Source: Chloroflexota bacterium
GTDB lineage: Bacteria; Chloroflexota; Anaerolineae; Anaerolineales; VGOW01
Length of the DNA: 38,710 nt
Assembly: GCA_016197225.1 (NCBI GenBank)
Contig: JACPWC010000082.1
Location: forward strand, 1 to 38,710
Reading direction: 5' to 3'
Part shown: piece by piece, positions 24,741 through 31,023 of the stretch
Layout: every line of letters begins with the position of its first letter
Position numbering within the stretch: the first letter of the stretch is position 1
Translations under genes and position numbers: made by a program
Notes under the pieces: generated by a model
Seen by the model: only the letters and a program-made list of their open reading frames with translations
Databases searched by the model: none
What the model was told of the DNA's origin: nothing

Positions 24741-26306
24741 CTATCCCGGCCCAAAAGGCGACCCGCCGCTCGTCGGCTGGGGTTTGACAATTTGCACTGA
24801 CTCGCCGGATTGAAGCGGGCCGGCGATGATGACCAGTTCATCTTGCACGTCGCCGCTCACCACGTTCACCCGCTCGGTCGTGCCATCCGCGTTGAGGCGA
24901 TTGACAAACTCGCCGTCGTCGTCCAACTGCACTGCATCGAGCGGCACGGCCAGCGCGCCTTCGACCGTGTCGGTGACGATATTGGCGTTGGCCGTCATGC
25001 CGATCAGCACTTGCGAGCCGGCCCCGGCAAGGTCTACGCGCACGGTATACTTCACCAGCCCTTGCACGCTCACGCCGTAGCGCGAGATTTGCGACACTTC
25101 GCCGTTCAGGATCAAGTCGGGAAGCGGATCAAGAGTAACGGTGACGTGGTCGCCGACGGCGATCTGGCTCACGTCGGTCTCGTCCACCGACACCTCCACG
25201 TGCAACTGTGAACGGTTCGCCAGCACGACAGCCGCCTGCGCCTGCGAAACCGAGTCGCCGGGCTGGTAATTGACGGCCAGCACTTCGCCGTCAAACGGGA
25301 CAATCAGAGTCAGCGAGTTGGCCGTGGCCTGAGCGGCCAGCACTCTGGCTTCTGCCGCCGCGATGTCGTCGGGGTCGGCGCCGTTGAGCAGTTGGTCGAG
25401 TTTGTCCTGGGCCTCGGCCAAATTGGCTTCGGCCACGGCCACTTTGGCTTTGGCAATCGCCAGCTTGTTGGCATCCGGGCCGAGCAGGGCAGAGTTGAGA
25501 TTGGCGACGGCGTCTTCGTATTTGACTTGGGCCTCTTCCGCCGTGTCTTCTTTGTTGGCCTTGTCGGTGTTGATTCGCAATTCAAGCGTTTGCTGTTGCG
25601 AGAGCGCCGACTCGTAAGTTGCCCGCGCCTGCTCCAGGCGGTTTAACAACTCAGTCTTGTTGTTGCTCTCGTCGTACCTGGCCTGCGCATCCTGGTAGCG
25701 CCGAAAGGCGGCGTCGGTGTTGGCGACGGCGGTGTAGTAGGCCTGCACGTCGGCGCTGTTGTCGGCCAATTGGCGGTTGGCAGTTGCGGTGTCCAGCGCC
25801 AGTTTGGTGTCGTCAACGGCGTCGTACAGGCTTTGGCCGGCGGGATTCTCAACAGACTTCAAATCTCGCTTTGCCTTGTCGAACGCATCCTGCGCGTCAG
25901 CCACCGCTTTTTGGGCGTTGGCAACCGCCGTGTTGGCGGGATGCAGTAAATCATCCAAAGCGTTTTGGGCGTTGATGAGATCGGACTGGGCCAGGATCAC
26001 GTTTTGGGGCGCAGTGGCCGGGTCAACCGTCATCAGCACCTCACCCGCTTTCACCATGTCGCCCTCTTCTACGTTGACGGTCGCCACGTTGCCCGTCGTC
26101 TTCCAGAACAATGAGTCGGACTGCAAAGCTTCCACCGATCCCGATGATTCGACAGAGGATACTGCGGTGACAGTCGTCACCGTTCCGGTTGTTACGCTCG
26201 ACGTGGTCTGGGCCTGATTTCGTTGCACAACGGGCAAGACGGCGGCTGTCACCAATGCGGCCACAACCACCACCCCGCCTAGAATCCAAAATGTTCGCGC
26301 TTTCAT
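24741..26306 (-). CDS. HlyD/MacA-like membrane-fusion adaptor (copy 1)
   Basis: The 521-residue product starts at ATG 26306 (AAGGAG eight bases upstream), giving an N-terminal membrane anchor (about residues 6-24). A split biotinyl-lipoyl domain has GDMVKAGEVLMTVD before and VPFDGEVLAVNYQPGDSVS after a long Ala-rich helical hairpin (about 110-310). Beta-barrel and membrane-proximal domains follow (SVDETDVSQIAVGDHVTV; LAVPLDAVQLDDDGEF). It is the first gene of its operon. An in-frame extension to 26441 has no ribosome site and is rejected. In a monoderm this adaptor would work like YknX, without a TolC partner. The C-terminus GGSPFGPG is shared with copy 2. Confidence 0.93.
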   Translation of the reverse strand: MKARTFWILGGVVVVAALVTAAVLPVVQRNQAQTTSSVTTGTVTTVTAVSSVESSGSVEALQSDSLFWKTTGNVATVNVEEGDMVKAGEVLMTVDPATAPQNVILAQSDLINAQNALDDLLHPANTAVANAQKAVADAQDAFDKAKRDLKSVENPAGQSLYDAVDDTKLALDTATANRQLADNSADVQAYYTAVANTDAAFRRYQDAQARYDESNNKTELLNRLEQARATYESALSQQQTLELRINTDKANKEDTAEEAQVKYEDAVANLNSALLGPDANKLAIAKAKVAVAEANLAEAQDKLDQLLNGADPDDIAAAEARVLAAQATANSLTLIVPFDGEVLAVNYQPGDSVSQAQAAVVLANRSQLHVEVSVDETDVSQIAVGDHVTVTLDPLPDLILNGEVSQISRYGVSVQGLVKYTVRVDLAGAGSQVLIGMTANANIVTDTVEGALAVPLDAVQLDDDGEFVNRLNADGTTERVNVVSGDVQDELVIIAGPLQSGESVQIVKPQPTSGGSPFGPG

Positions 26307-26329
26307 ACGAAACTCTCCTTCTAAATTGA

Positions 26330-26388
26330 TTGTGGCTACTGTAAGCGCGAGTTGTGCAGAAATTGTGGAGACGGCGCGGAGGGTTGTG
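26330..26388 (-). promoter_or_regulatory. Four TTGTG direct repeats phased at about one helical turn
   Basis: TTGTG begins at 26330, 26352, 26363 and 26384, giving spacings of 22, 11 and 21 bases. Three of the four extend to TTGTGG. They fill the region between the upstream terminator and the adaptor gene start. Direct repeats at multiples of about 10.5-11 bases are typical OmpR-family sites, and such a regulator is encoded four genes downstream. A weak -10 (TACAGT on the minus strand) lies among them. Confidence 0.5.
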
Positions 26389-26394
26389 GGAAAC

Positions 26395-26420
26395 AAAAAA
26401 GCCCTCTCAGCAGAGAGGGC
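26395..26420 (-). terminator. Rho-independent terminator of efflux operon copy 2
   Basis: GCCCTCTC-AGCA-GAGAGGGC (26401-26420) is a perfect 8-bp GC-rich stem. On the minus strand it is followed by six T (26400-26395). It lies 28 bases after the permease stop and ends the adaptor-ATPase-permease unit from 30153, so the next adaptor gene needs its own promoter. Confidence 0.9.
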
Positions 26421-26429
26421 CAATTTGTG

Positions 26430-26448
26430 GGGCGATGTCATGTCGCCC
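26430..26448. repeat. Small hairpin directly after permease copy 2
   Basis: GGGCGA and TCGCCC form a 6-bp stem around tgtcatg, immediately after the permease stop codon and before the terminator. The words gggcga and tcgccc are the same as in the perfect repeat at 7642-7670, so it is probably a short relative of that element. Confidence 0.6.
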
Positions 26449-27675
26449 TTACTCGTATCTCAACGCTTCAATAGGCCGCAGGCGCGAGGCGCGCCAGGCC
26501 GGGTACAGCCCGGCGAAGATGCCGACCAGGCCGGTGACGACGAAGGCGATGGTGATGGTGGCCATGTCCACGCGTGTGGTGATCTGGCCGGAGAGGTTGA
26601 CGAGGTAAGAGATCAGCCAGCCCAGGCCGATGCCGAGCAGGCCGCCGATGAAACTGAGCACCAGCGTCTCGATGAGGAACTGCACGAGAATGGCCCGCCG
26701 CTTGGCCCCCACCGCTTTACGCAAACCGATCTCGCGGGTGCGCTCGGTAACAGAGACCAGCATGATATTCATCACGCCGATGCCGCCGACGACCAGCGAG
26801 ATGACGCCGATAAAGCCGAGGAAGGCGGTGAGGGTGGCGGTGATAGCGGTGAGGGCGCTGAGGAACGCCGTCTGGCTCAACACAGTGAAGTCGAGTTCGT
26901 CGTTGAGCTTGAGGCCGTGCTGGCGGCGCAGAATGCGCTCGGCCTGGACGATGACGCCGTTCACCACTTCCGGGCTGGCCGCCGACATGGAAATATCGGT
27001 AACTTGCCGTTTGCCGTTCACGGTGGCGAACGAGCCATAGAGTTTGTCGTAACCGGTTTCCAGCGGGATGACGACAATCTCATCGGCGTTACTGAAGCCG
27101 GACGCGCCTTTGGACTTGAAGACGCCCACGACTTCAAAGGGGATGCCGCCGATTTTGATGGTGCGCCCCACCGGGTTCAGCCCCCCAAACAAATCCTGCG
27201 CGGTTTGTGAGCCGATGACGGCCACCCGCGTCTTGCTGGACTGATCCTGTTCGGTGAGAAAACGCCCGCGTTCAATTTCGTAGGCCCGCACCGAGGCAAA
27301 CCCGGCGGTGGTGGCCGTGATGCTAACGTTGACCGTGTTCTTGCCGTAGGTGATGCCCTGGCCAAACCCCTGAAACGACGGCGCAATGCCGGCGATGTTG
27401 TCCACATTTTTGACCAGTGCTTCATAGTCGGAATAATACAAAAAGGAAGCAACTGCCTGGTCGCCGCGATCAAACCGGCCTGGGAACACTGTGATCAGGT
27501 TTGCGCCGATGCCCTGCACCTGGCTGGTGATGCTGGCCGTCGCCCCGTTGCCAATCGCCATCAGCGCCACAACAGCGCCAACGCCGATGATGATGCCGAG
27601 CATGGTGAGGATGGAGCGCAGTTTGTTGGCGGCCAGGGCGCGCAGGGCGACGCGGAAGTTTTCGGAGAAGTTCAT
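26449..27675 (-). CDS. MacB/YknZ-like ABC transporter permease (copy 2)
   Basis: The 408-residue product has the same layout as copy 1: an N-terminal TM, an extracytoplasmic domain and three C-terminal TMs, with SVTERTREIGLRKAVGAKR and GLYPAWRASRLRPIEALRYE. The first 55 residues and the TM region are almost identical between the two, while the extracytoplasmic domain (about 60-240) differs most. That pattern suggests a change in partner or cargo specificity. It is followed by a hairpin and a strong terminator. Confidence 0.94.
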   Translation of the reverse strand: MNFSENFRVALRALAANKLRSILTMLGIIIGVGAVVALMAIGNGATASITSQVQGIGANLITVFPGRFDRGDQAVASFLYYSDYEALVKNVDNIAGIAPSFQGFGQGITYGKNTVNVSITATTAGFASVRAYEIERGRFLTEQDQSSKTRVAVIGSQTAQDLFGGLNPVGRTIKIGGIPFEVVGVFKSKGASGFSNADEIVVIPLETGYDKLYGSFATVNGKRQVTDISMSAASPEVVNGVIVQAERILRRQHGLKLNDELDFTVLSQTAFLSALTAITATLTAFLGFIGVISLVVGGIGVMNIMLVSVTERTREIGLRKAVGAKRRAILVQFLIETLVLSFIGGLLGIGLGWLISYLVNLSGQITTRVDMATITIAFVVTGLVGIFAGLYPAWRASRLRPIEALRYE

Positions 27676-27682
27676 AATTCTC

Positions 27683-27769
27683 AGTGAACAGTTATCAGTG
27701 AACAGTTATCAGCGGTCTCTCCACACTAATAACCAATAACTGATCACTGTTCACTCTTCACGGTTCACT
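27683..27769. repeat. Intergenic inverted repeat (agtgaacagttatc family), copy 2
   Basis: The same element as at 23894-23981, in the same place of the paralogous operon: between ATPase stop and permease start. Two copies of agtgaacagttatcag in the left arm face actgatcactgttcact and cggttcact in the right arm. The ggtctctccac loop is shared with copy 1. Confidence 0.85.
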
Positions 27770-28511
27770 AATGACTGGCATCCGCCGCTAACGCCATCTC
27801 ACTCGGCCTCGGCGCTCCGGCTTCGAGCGGATGCTCAATGTGTTCGTCGCCCACAATCTTGCCGTCGGCCAGGCGGATGACGCGCTTGGTGTGGCGGGCG
27901 ATGAAGGGATCGTGAGTCACATAGATCACGGTCTGGCCGAAGTCGCGGTGCAAACGCTGGAAGAGGCCGATGATCTCCGCGCCGGTCTTGCTGTCGAGGG
28001 CGCCGGTCGGCTCGTCGGCCAGCACGATGGCCGGGCTGTTGACGAGGGCGCGGGCAATGGCGACGCGTTGTTGCTGGCCGCCCGAAAGCTCGTTCGGGCG
28101 ATGGTGCATCCGGTCGCTCAGTCCCACTTTATCCAACGCCTCTTCGGCCAGTTTGCGCCGCTCGCGCCCGCGCGCGCCGCTGTAGATGAGCGGCAGGGTG
28201 ACGTTGTCGAGGGCGCTGGTGCGGGCTAGCAGGTTGAACTGTTGAAAGACAAAGCCGATCTTGCGGCTTCGCACGTCGGCCAGTTGGTTGTCGCTCATCT
28301 TTTCGACGTTGAGGCCGTCGAGGCGGTACTCGCCGCTGGTGGGCACGTCGAGGCAACCGAGAATTGCCATGAGCGTGCTCTTGCCCGATCCGCTCGGCCC
28401 CATGATGGACAACATCTCGCCCTTTTCAATCTTCAGGCTCACCCCGTCCAACGCCCGCACTTCGGTGTCGCCCATCTGATAAATCTTGGTGATGTTTTCG
28501 ATTTCGATCAT
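27768..28511 (-). CDS. MacB/LolD-type ABC ATPase (copy 2)
   Basis: This 247-residue ATPase begins [20 protein letters not shown]; a longer in-frame start at 28598 would run through the intergenic repeat and is rejected. Walker [10 protein letters not shown] (38-46), [29 protein letters not shown] and [15 protein letters not shown] are all present. It couples to the permease encoded downstream and the adaptor encoded upstream. Its stop codon, like that of copy 1, lies at the edge of the agtgaacag-type repeat. Confidence 0.96.
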   Translation of the reverse strand: MIEIENITKIYQMGDTEVRALDGVSLKIEKGEMLSIMGPSGSGKSTLMAILGCLDVPTSGEYRLDGLNVEKMSDNQLADVRSRKIGFVFQQFNLLARTSALDNVTLPLIYSGARGRERRKLAEEALDKVGLSDRMHHRPNELSGGQQQRVAIARALVNSPAIVLADEPTGALDSKTGAEIIGLFQRLHRDFGQTVIYVTHDPFIARHTKRVIRLADGKIVGDEHIEHPLEAGAPRPSEMALAADASH

Positions 28512-28528
28512 GCGCTGTCGCAACAATG

Positions 28529-28581
28529 GATGAAGGATGAAAGACGGCTTATCCGTCGTCCATCGTCCTTCGTCTATCGTC
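28529..28581. repeat. Intergenic inverted repeat (gatgaaggatgaaagacg family)
   Basis: gatgaaggatgaaagacgg (28529-28547) faces ccgtcgtccatcgtccttcg (28553-28572) across a five-base loop, with a further cgtctatcgtc tail. The unit gatgaa/gatgga/gacga is repeated within each arm. It fills the gap between adaptor and ATPase in efflux operon copy 2. Copy 1 has only 17 bases there, so this element was gained or lost after the duplication. The same word family recurs at 32651-32715. Confidence 0.8.
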
Positions 28582-28584
28582 AAT

Positions 28585-30153
28585 TTATCCTGGCCCAAAC
28601 GGCGAGCCGTTATCCGTAGGCTTTGGCTCTACCATCTGCACTTTATCGCCGGGTTTCAAATCGCCGGTCACCACTACCAACTCGCCTTGAACTTCGCCGC
28701 TCACCACGTTCACCCGCTCCAGCGTGTTGTCAGCTTTAACCCGGTTGACGAACTCGCCCTGCGGATCAAGTTGCACAGCGTCGAGCGGCACGGCCAGCGC
28801 GCCTTCATTCTTGTCGGTCACAATCGAAACGTCCGCCGTCATCCCCAGCAACACTTTCGGGTCAACTTTCACCAGATCGACTCGCACCGTATACTTGACG
28901 AGGCCTTGAACCGCCGAACCGACCGGGTTGATCTGCGACACTTGTCCGTCCAGATTCAGATCGGGCAAAGAGTTGAAAGTCACCGTCACCGGATCGCCAG
29001 GCAAAATGTCGCTCACGTCGGTTTCGTCCACCGACACGTCTACGTGCAAAACCGAGCGGTTGGCCATAACGACGGCGGCCAGCGATTGCGACACGGCGTC
29101 GCCCGGCTGGTAGTTCACCACCAACACTTCGCCAGCAAAGGGCGCTTTGATGGTGAGCGCCTCGACGGCGGCCTGGGCCGCCTGAACTTTGGCTTTGGCC
29201 ACGGCGATGTCGTTGGGATCAGCGCCATTCGTCAGTTTATCGAGCTTGTCTTTGGCATCGGCCAGGGTCGCTTCGGCCACGGCCACTTTGGCTTTGGCGA
29301 TGGCAAGCTTGTTGGCGTCCGGGCCAAGCTGAGCCGCATTGAAGTTGGCCTGAGCTTGTTCGTATTTGTCTTGCGCTTTCTTCAAAGCATCATCTTTGTT
29401 GGCCTGATCGGTTTGAGCGCGCAGGGCAATCGTTTGCTGGTTGGCGAGCGCGTTATTGTAAGCGGCCTGGGCCTGTTGAAGCAGGGCCAAATACTCGGTC
29501 TTCTCGTTGCTGGCATCGTACTTGGCTTTGGCGTCCTGATAAAACCGGAAAGCCTCGTCAACTTGCACGGCCGCGTTGTTCAAGGCTTGAACGTCGCTAC
29601 TGTTGGCCGCCAACTGCACGTTGGCCTGAGCATTGTCGAGCGCCAGTTTGGCGTCAGAAAGAGCATCAGCCACGCTCTTCCCGCCAGGAGTCTCCACCGA
29701 GATCAAATCTCGCCTGGCTTTGTCGAGCGCATCCTGCGCGTCGGCCACCGCTTTTTGGGCGTTGGCAATCGTCATGTTGGCAGGATGCAGTAACTCGTCG
29801 AGAGCCTTCTGGGCGGTAATGATGTCAGCCTGGGCCAGGACCACGTTTTGGGGGGCAGAGGCGGGGTCAACCGTCATCAATACGTCGCCCGCATTCACCT
29901 TGTCACCCGCTTTGACGTTGACCGTCGCCACTTTGCCTGTCGTTCCCCAAAACACGGTAGCCGATTGCTGAGCCGCTACCGAGCCGGATGATTCGACACT
30001 GCTGACGGCGGTGATTTGAGAGACATCGCCGGTTTTGAGTTCGGCGGCGTTTTGCTGGCGGCTGGCCAACACGCGCGAGGCGACCACTCCGCCGCAGATC
30101 AGCAGGAGGGCGATGCCGCCCAGGATGGCCCACAATCTTCGTGATTTCAGCAT
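28585..30153 (-). CDS. HlyD/MacA-like membrane-fusion adaptor (copy 2)
   Basis: The 522-residue product parallels copy 1. It has an N-terminal membrane segment (about residues 9-27), lipoyl half GDKVNAGDVLMTVDPASAPQNV, a long Ala/Lys/Asp-rich alpha-helical hairpin, the second lipoyl half APFAGEVLVVNYQPGDAVS, then SVDETDVSDILPGDPVTV and LAVPLDAVQLDPQGEF, ending NGSPFGPG. Much of the coiled hairpin is shared with copy 1 (PDANKLAIAKAKVAVAEA). It is the first gene of the distal efflux operon and is preceded by a short palindrome and possible extended -10 sequences. Confidence 0.93.
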   Translation of the reverse strand: MLKSRRLWAILGGIALLLICGGVVASRVLASRQQNAAELKTGDVSQITAVSSVESSGSVAAQQSATVFWGTTGKVATVNVKAGDKVNAGDVLMTVDPASAPQNVVLAQADIITAQKALDELLHPANMTIANAQKAVADAQDALDKARRDLISVETPGGKSVADALSDAKLALDNAQANVQLAANSSDVQALNNAAVQVDEAFRFYQDAKAKYDASNEKTEYLALLQQAQAAYNNALANQQTIALRAQTDQANKDDALKKAQDKYEQAQANFNAAQLGPDANKLAIAKAKVAVAEATLADAKDKLDKLTNGADPNDIAVAKAKVQAAQAAVEALTIKAPFAGEVLVVNYQPGDAVSQSLAAVVMANRSVLHVDVSVDETDVSDILPGDPVTVTFNSLPDLNLDGQVSQINPVGSAVQGLVKYTVRVDLVKVDPKVLLGMTADVSIVTDKNEGALAVPLDAVQLDPQGEFVNRVKADNTLERVNVVSGEVQGELVVVTGDLKPGDKVQMVEPKPTDNGSPFGPG

Positions 30154-30180
30154 AGAGATACTCCTTGATCTTTATAGCAC

Positions 30181-30213
30181 GCCTGTCAGATGTGGCAGGC
30201 CATTAAGTTATAA
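30181..30213 (-). promoter_or_regulatory. Palindrome and possible extended -10 upstream of adaptor copy 2
   Basis: GCCTGTCAGATGTGGCAGGC (30181-30200) is a palindrome with one mismatch in 8-bp arms. Just upstream on the minus strand is TGTTATAAC (30216-30208), an extended -10 with five of six matches to TATAAT, but no good -35. The palindrome would lie in the leader or act as an operator. Confidence 0.35.
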
Positions 30214-30350
30214 CACCTTTGGAGAAAAACTTGTGACGGAGGCTCGCCGCGTCATCATAACTCACTTTGATGAGAGGGATATGTGCGCTTGCCGGGCGAA
30301 GACGCTCCATCAATAAGACCGGGCCGGGTTGGGAAAGTTTCGGGGTTAAC

Positions 30351-30383
30351 AAAAAGCGAGAAATGACGGGCGCATTTCTCGCT
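30351..30383 (-). terminator. Rho-independent terminator after the ANTAR-like gene
   Basis: AGCGAGAAATG (30355-30365) and CATTTCTCGCT (30373-30383) form a perfect 11-bp stem with a seven-base loop. On the minus strand it ends in a run of T (30355-30351). It lies 36 bases after the stop of the 84-residue gene and isolates it from the efflux operon. Confidence 0.9.
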
Positions 30384-30418
30384 TGGAAGAGCAAGAGCTG
30401 GGTTGAGTCGTTGGCGGG

Positions 30419-30673
30419 CTAACGCCTCAGGGGAAGCGGCCGGTGGTCTAGCACCGATTGGCTCACCACCAGGTTGACGCCGCGCTTGAGTGACGGAGCG
30501 GCCAGGACAACGGTTGCCACGTCGCTGAGCAAAACGCCGTAGCCGGCCGCAAGCTGAGCCAGGGCGCTGTGGCATTCGCGCGAAGTCCAGCCGAATTCTG
30601 CTTGAAGACGCTGAATAGCCCGGGAATAGATCTGCTCTGTTTCTGATTCGAATGAAGTTTGAGTAGCCATCAT
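30419..30673 (-). CDS. Small ANTAR-like helical protein
   Basis: The 84-residue product is helical. Residues 14-58 (YSRAIQRLQAEFGWTSRECH, then SALAQLAAGYGVLLSDVATV) follow the three-helix spacing of ANTAR RNA-binding domains: an A...L core, a turn, then LA and l-DVA. The match is by eye and tentative. No receiver or sensor domain is attached. It is a single-gene unit with its own perfect -10 promoter upstream and a strong terminator downstream. A degenerate second copy lies at 30944-31021. If the assignment is right it could bind a nascent RNA hairpin and affect termination. Confidence 0.6.
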   Translation of the reverse strand: MMATQTSFESETEQIYSRAIQRLQAEFGWTSRECHSALAQLAAGYGVLLSDVATVVLAAPSLKRGVNLVVSQSVLDHRPLPLRR

Positions 30674-30761
30674 TTTCGTGCCCTTTCGCGAACAGATTTT
30701 ACAGATTGAGATTTATTTTACTAATGGCAGATGAAGAGAATATTACAAACTGACCATCATC

Positions 30762-30790
30762 ATTATAGAGTTGGGCGCAAACCAAGTCAG
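30762..30790 (-). promoter_or_regulatory. Sigma70-type promoter of the ANTAR-like gene
   Basis: On the minus strand CTGACT (30790-30785) and a perfect TATAAT (30767-30762) are 17 bases apart. The predicted start is near 30755, leaving a leader of about 80 bases before ATG 30673, AT-rich and without an obvious hairpin. It follows directly after the terminator at 30803-30831. Confidence 0.65.
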
Positions 30791-30802
30791 TAAAGAACCA
30801 AT

Positions 30803-30831
30803 AAAAAAGCCGAAGGGGTTACGCTTCGGCT
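30803..30831 (-). terminator. Rho-independent terminator downstream of the amidohydrolase region
   Basis: AGCCGAAG (30808-30815) and CTTCGGCT (30824-30831) form an 8-bp stem with an eight-base loop. On the minus strand it is followed by TTTTTT (30808-30803). It ends the transcript coming from the amidohydrolase gene, about 190 bases after its stop. Confidence 0.9.
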
Positions 30832-30903
30832 ATTTGAAACATACTTCTCAAACTTTTATGGGTCTCCCGACTTTAACGGGAAATGGGACGCAGACGCAAA
30901 GAT

Positions 30904-30936
30904 AAACCCTTAGGGTCTTTGAGGCCCTAAGGGTTT
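30904..30936. repeat. Perfect 12-bp inverted repeat (aaacccttaggg)
   Basis: aaacccttaggg and ccctaagggttt enclose a nine-base loop (tctttgagg). It stands directly at the downstream edge of the degenerate ANTAR-like copy, as if it had replaced that copy's 3' end. Confidence 0.85.
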
Positions 30937-30943
30937 GGTGAGT

Positions 30944-31021
30944 GGCGGAGAGGATCACCCTCGCCACATCTTGCCGCAAAACGCCGTAGGCCGCCGCATA
31001 TTCGGCCAGGGCGCTGTAGCT
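30944..31021 (-). pseudogene. Degenerate second copy of the ANTAR-like gene
   Basis: The minus-strand frame reads SALAEYAAAYGVLRQDVARV then ILSA, which matches SALAQLAAGYGVLLSDVATV then VLAA of the 84-residue protein at 16 of 24 positions. The DNA also matches (gcaaaacgccgtag shared). The fragment begins three bases after the amidohydrolase stop and ends at the aaacccttaggg hairpin. It has no start of its own and lacks both ends, so it is a relic rather than a gene. Confidence 0.65.
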
Positions 31022-31023
31022 GA

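Noticed and set aside
24741-26441. Upstream start for adaptor copy 1 at 26441
   Set aside because: The extension would translate the terminator and operator region and has no ribosome site; ATG 26306 gives the membrane anchor directly.
23894-27769. CRISPR array suspected from repeated agtgaacagttatc words
   Set aside because: The repeats are adjacent or inverted with no unique spacers of constant length, and no cas genes are present.
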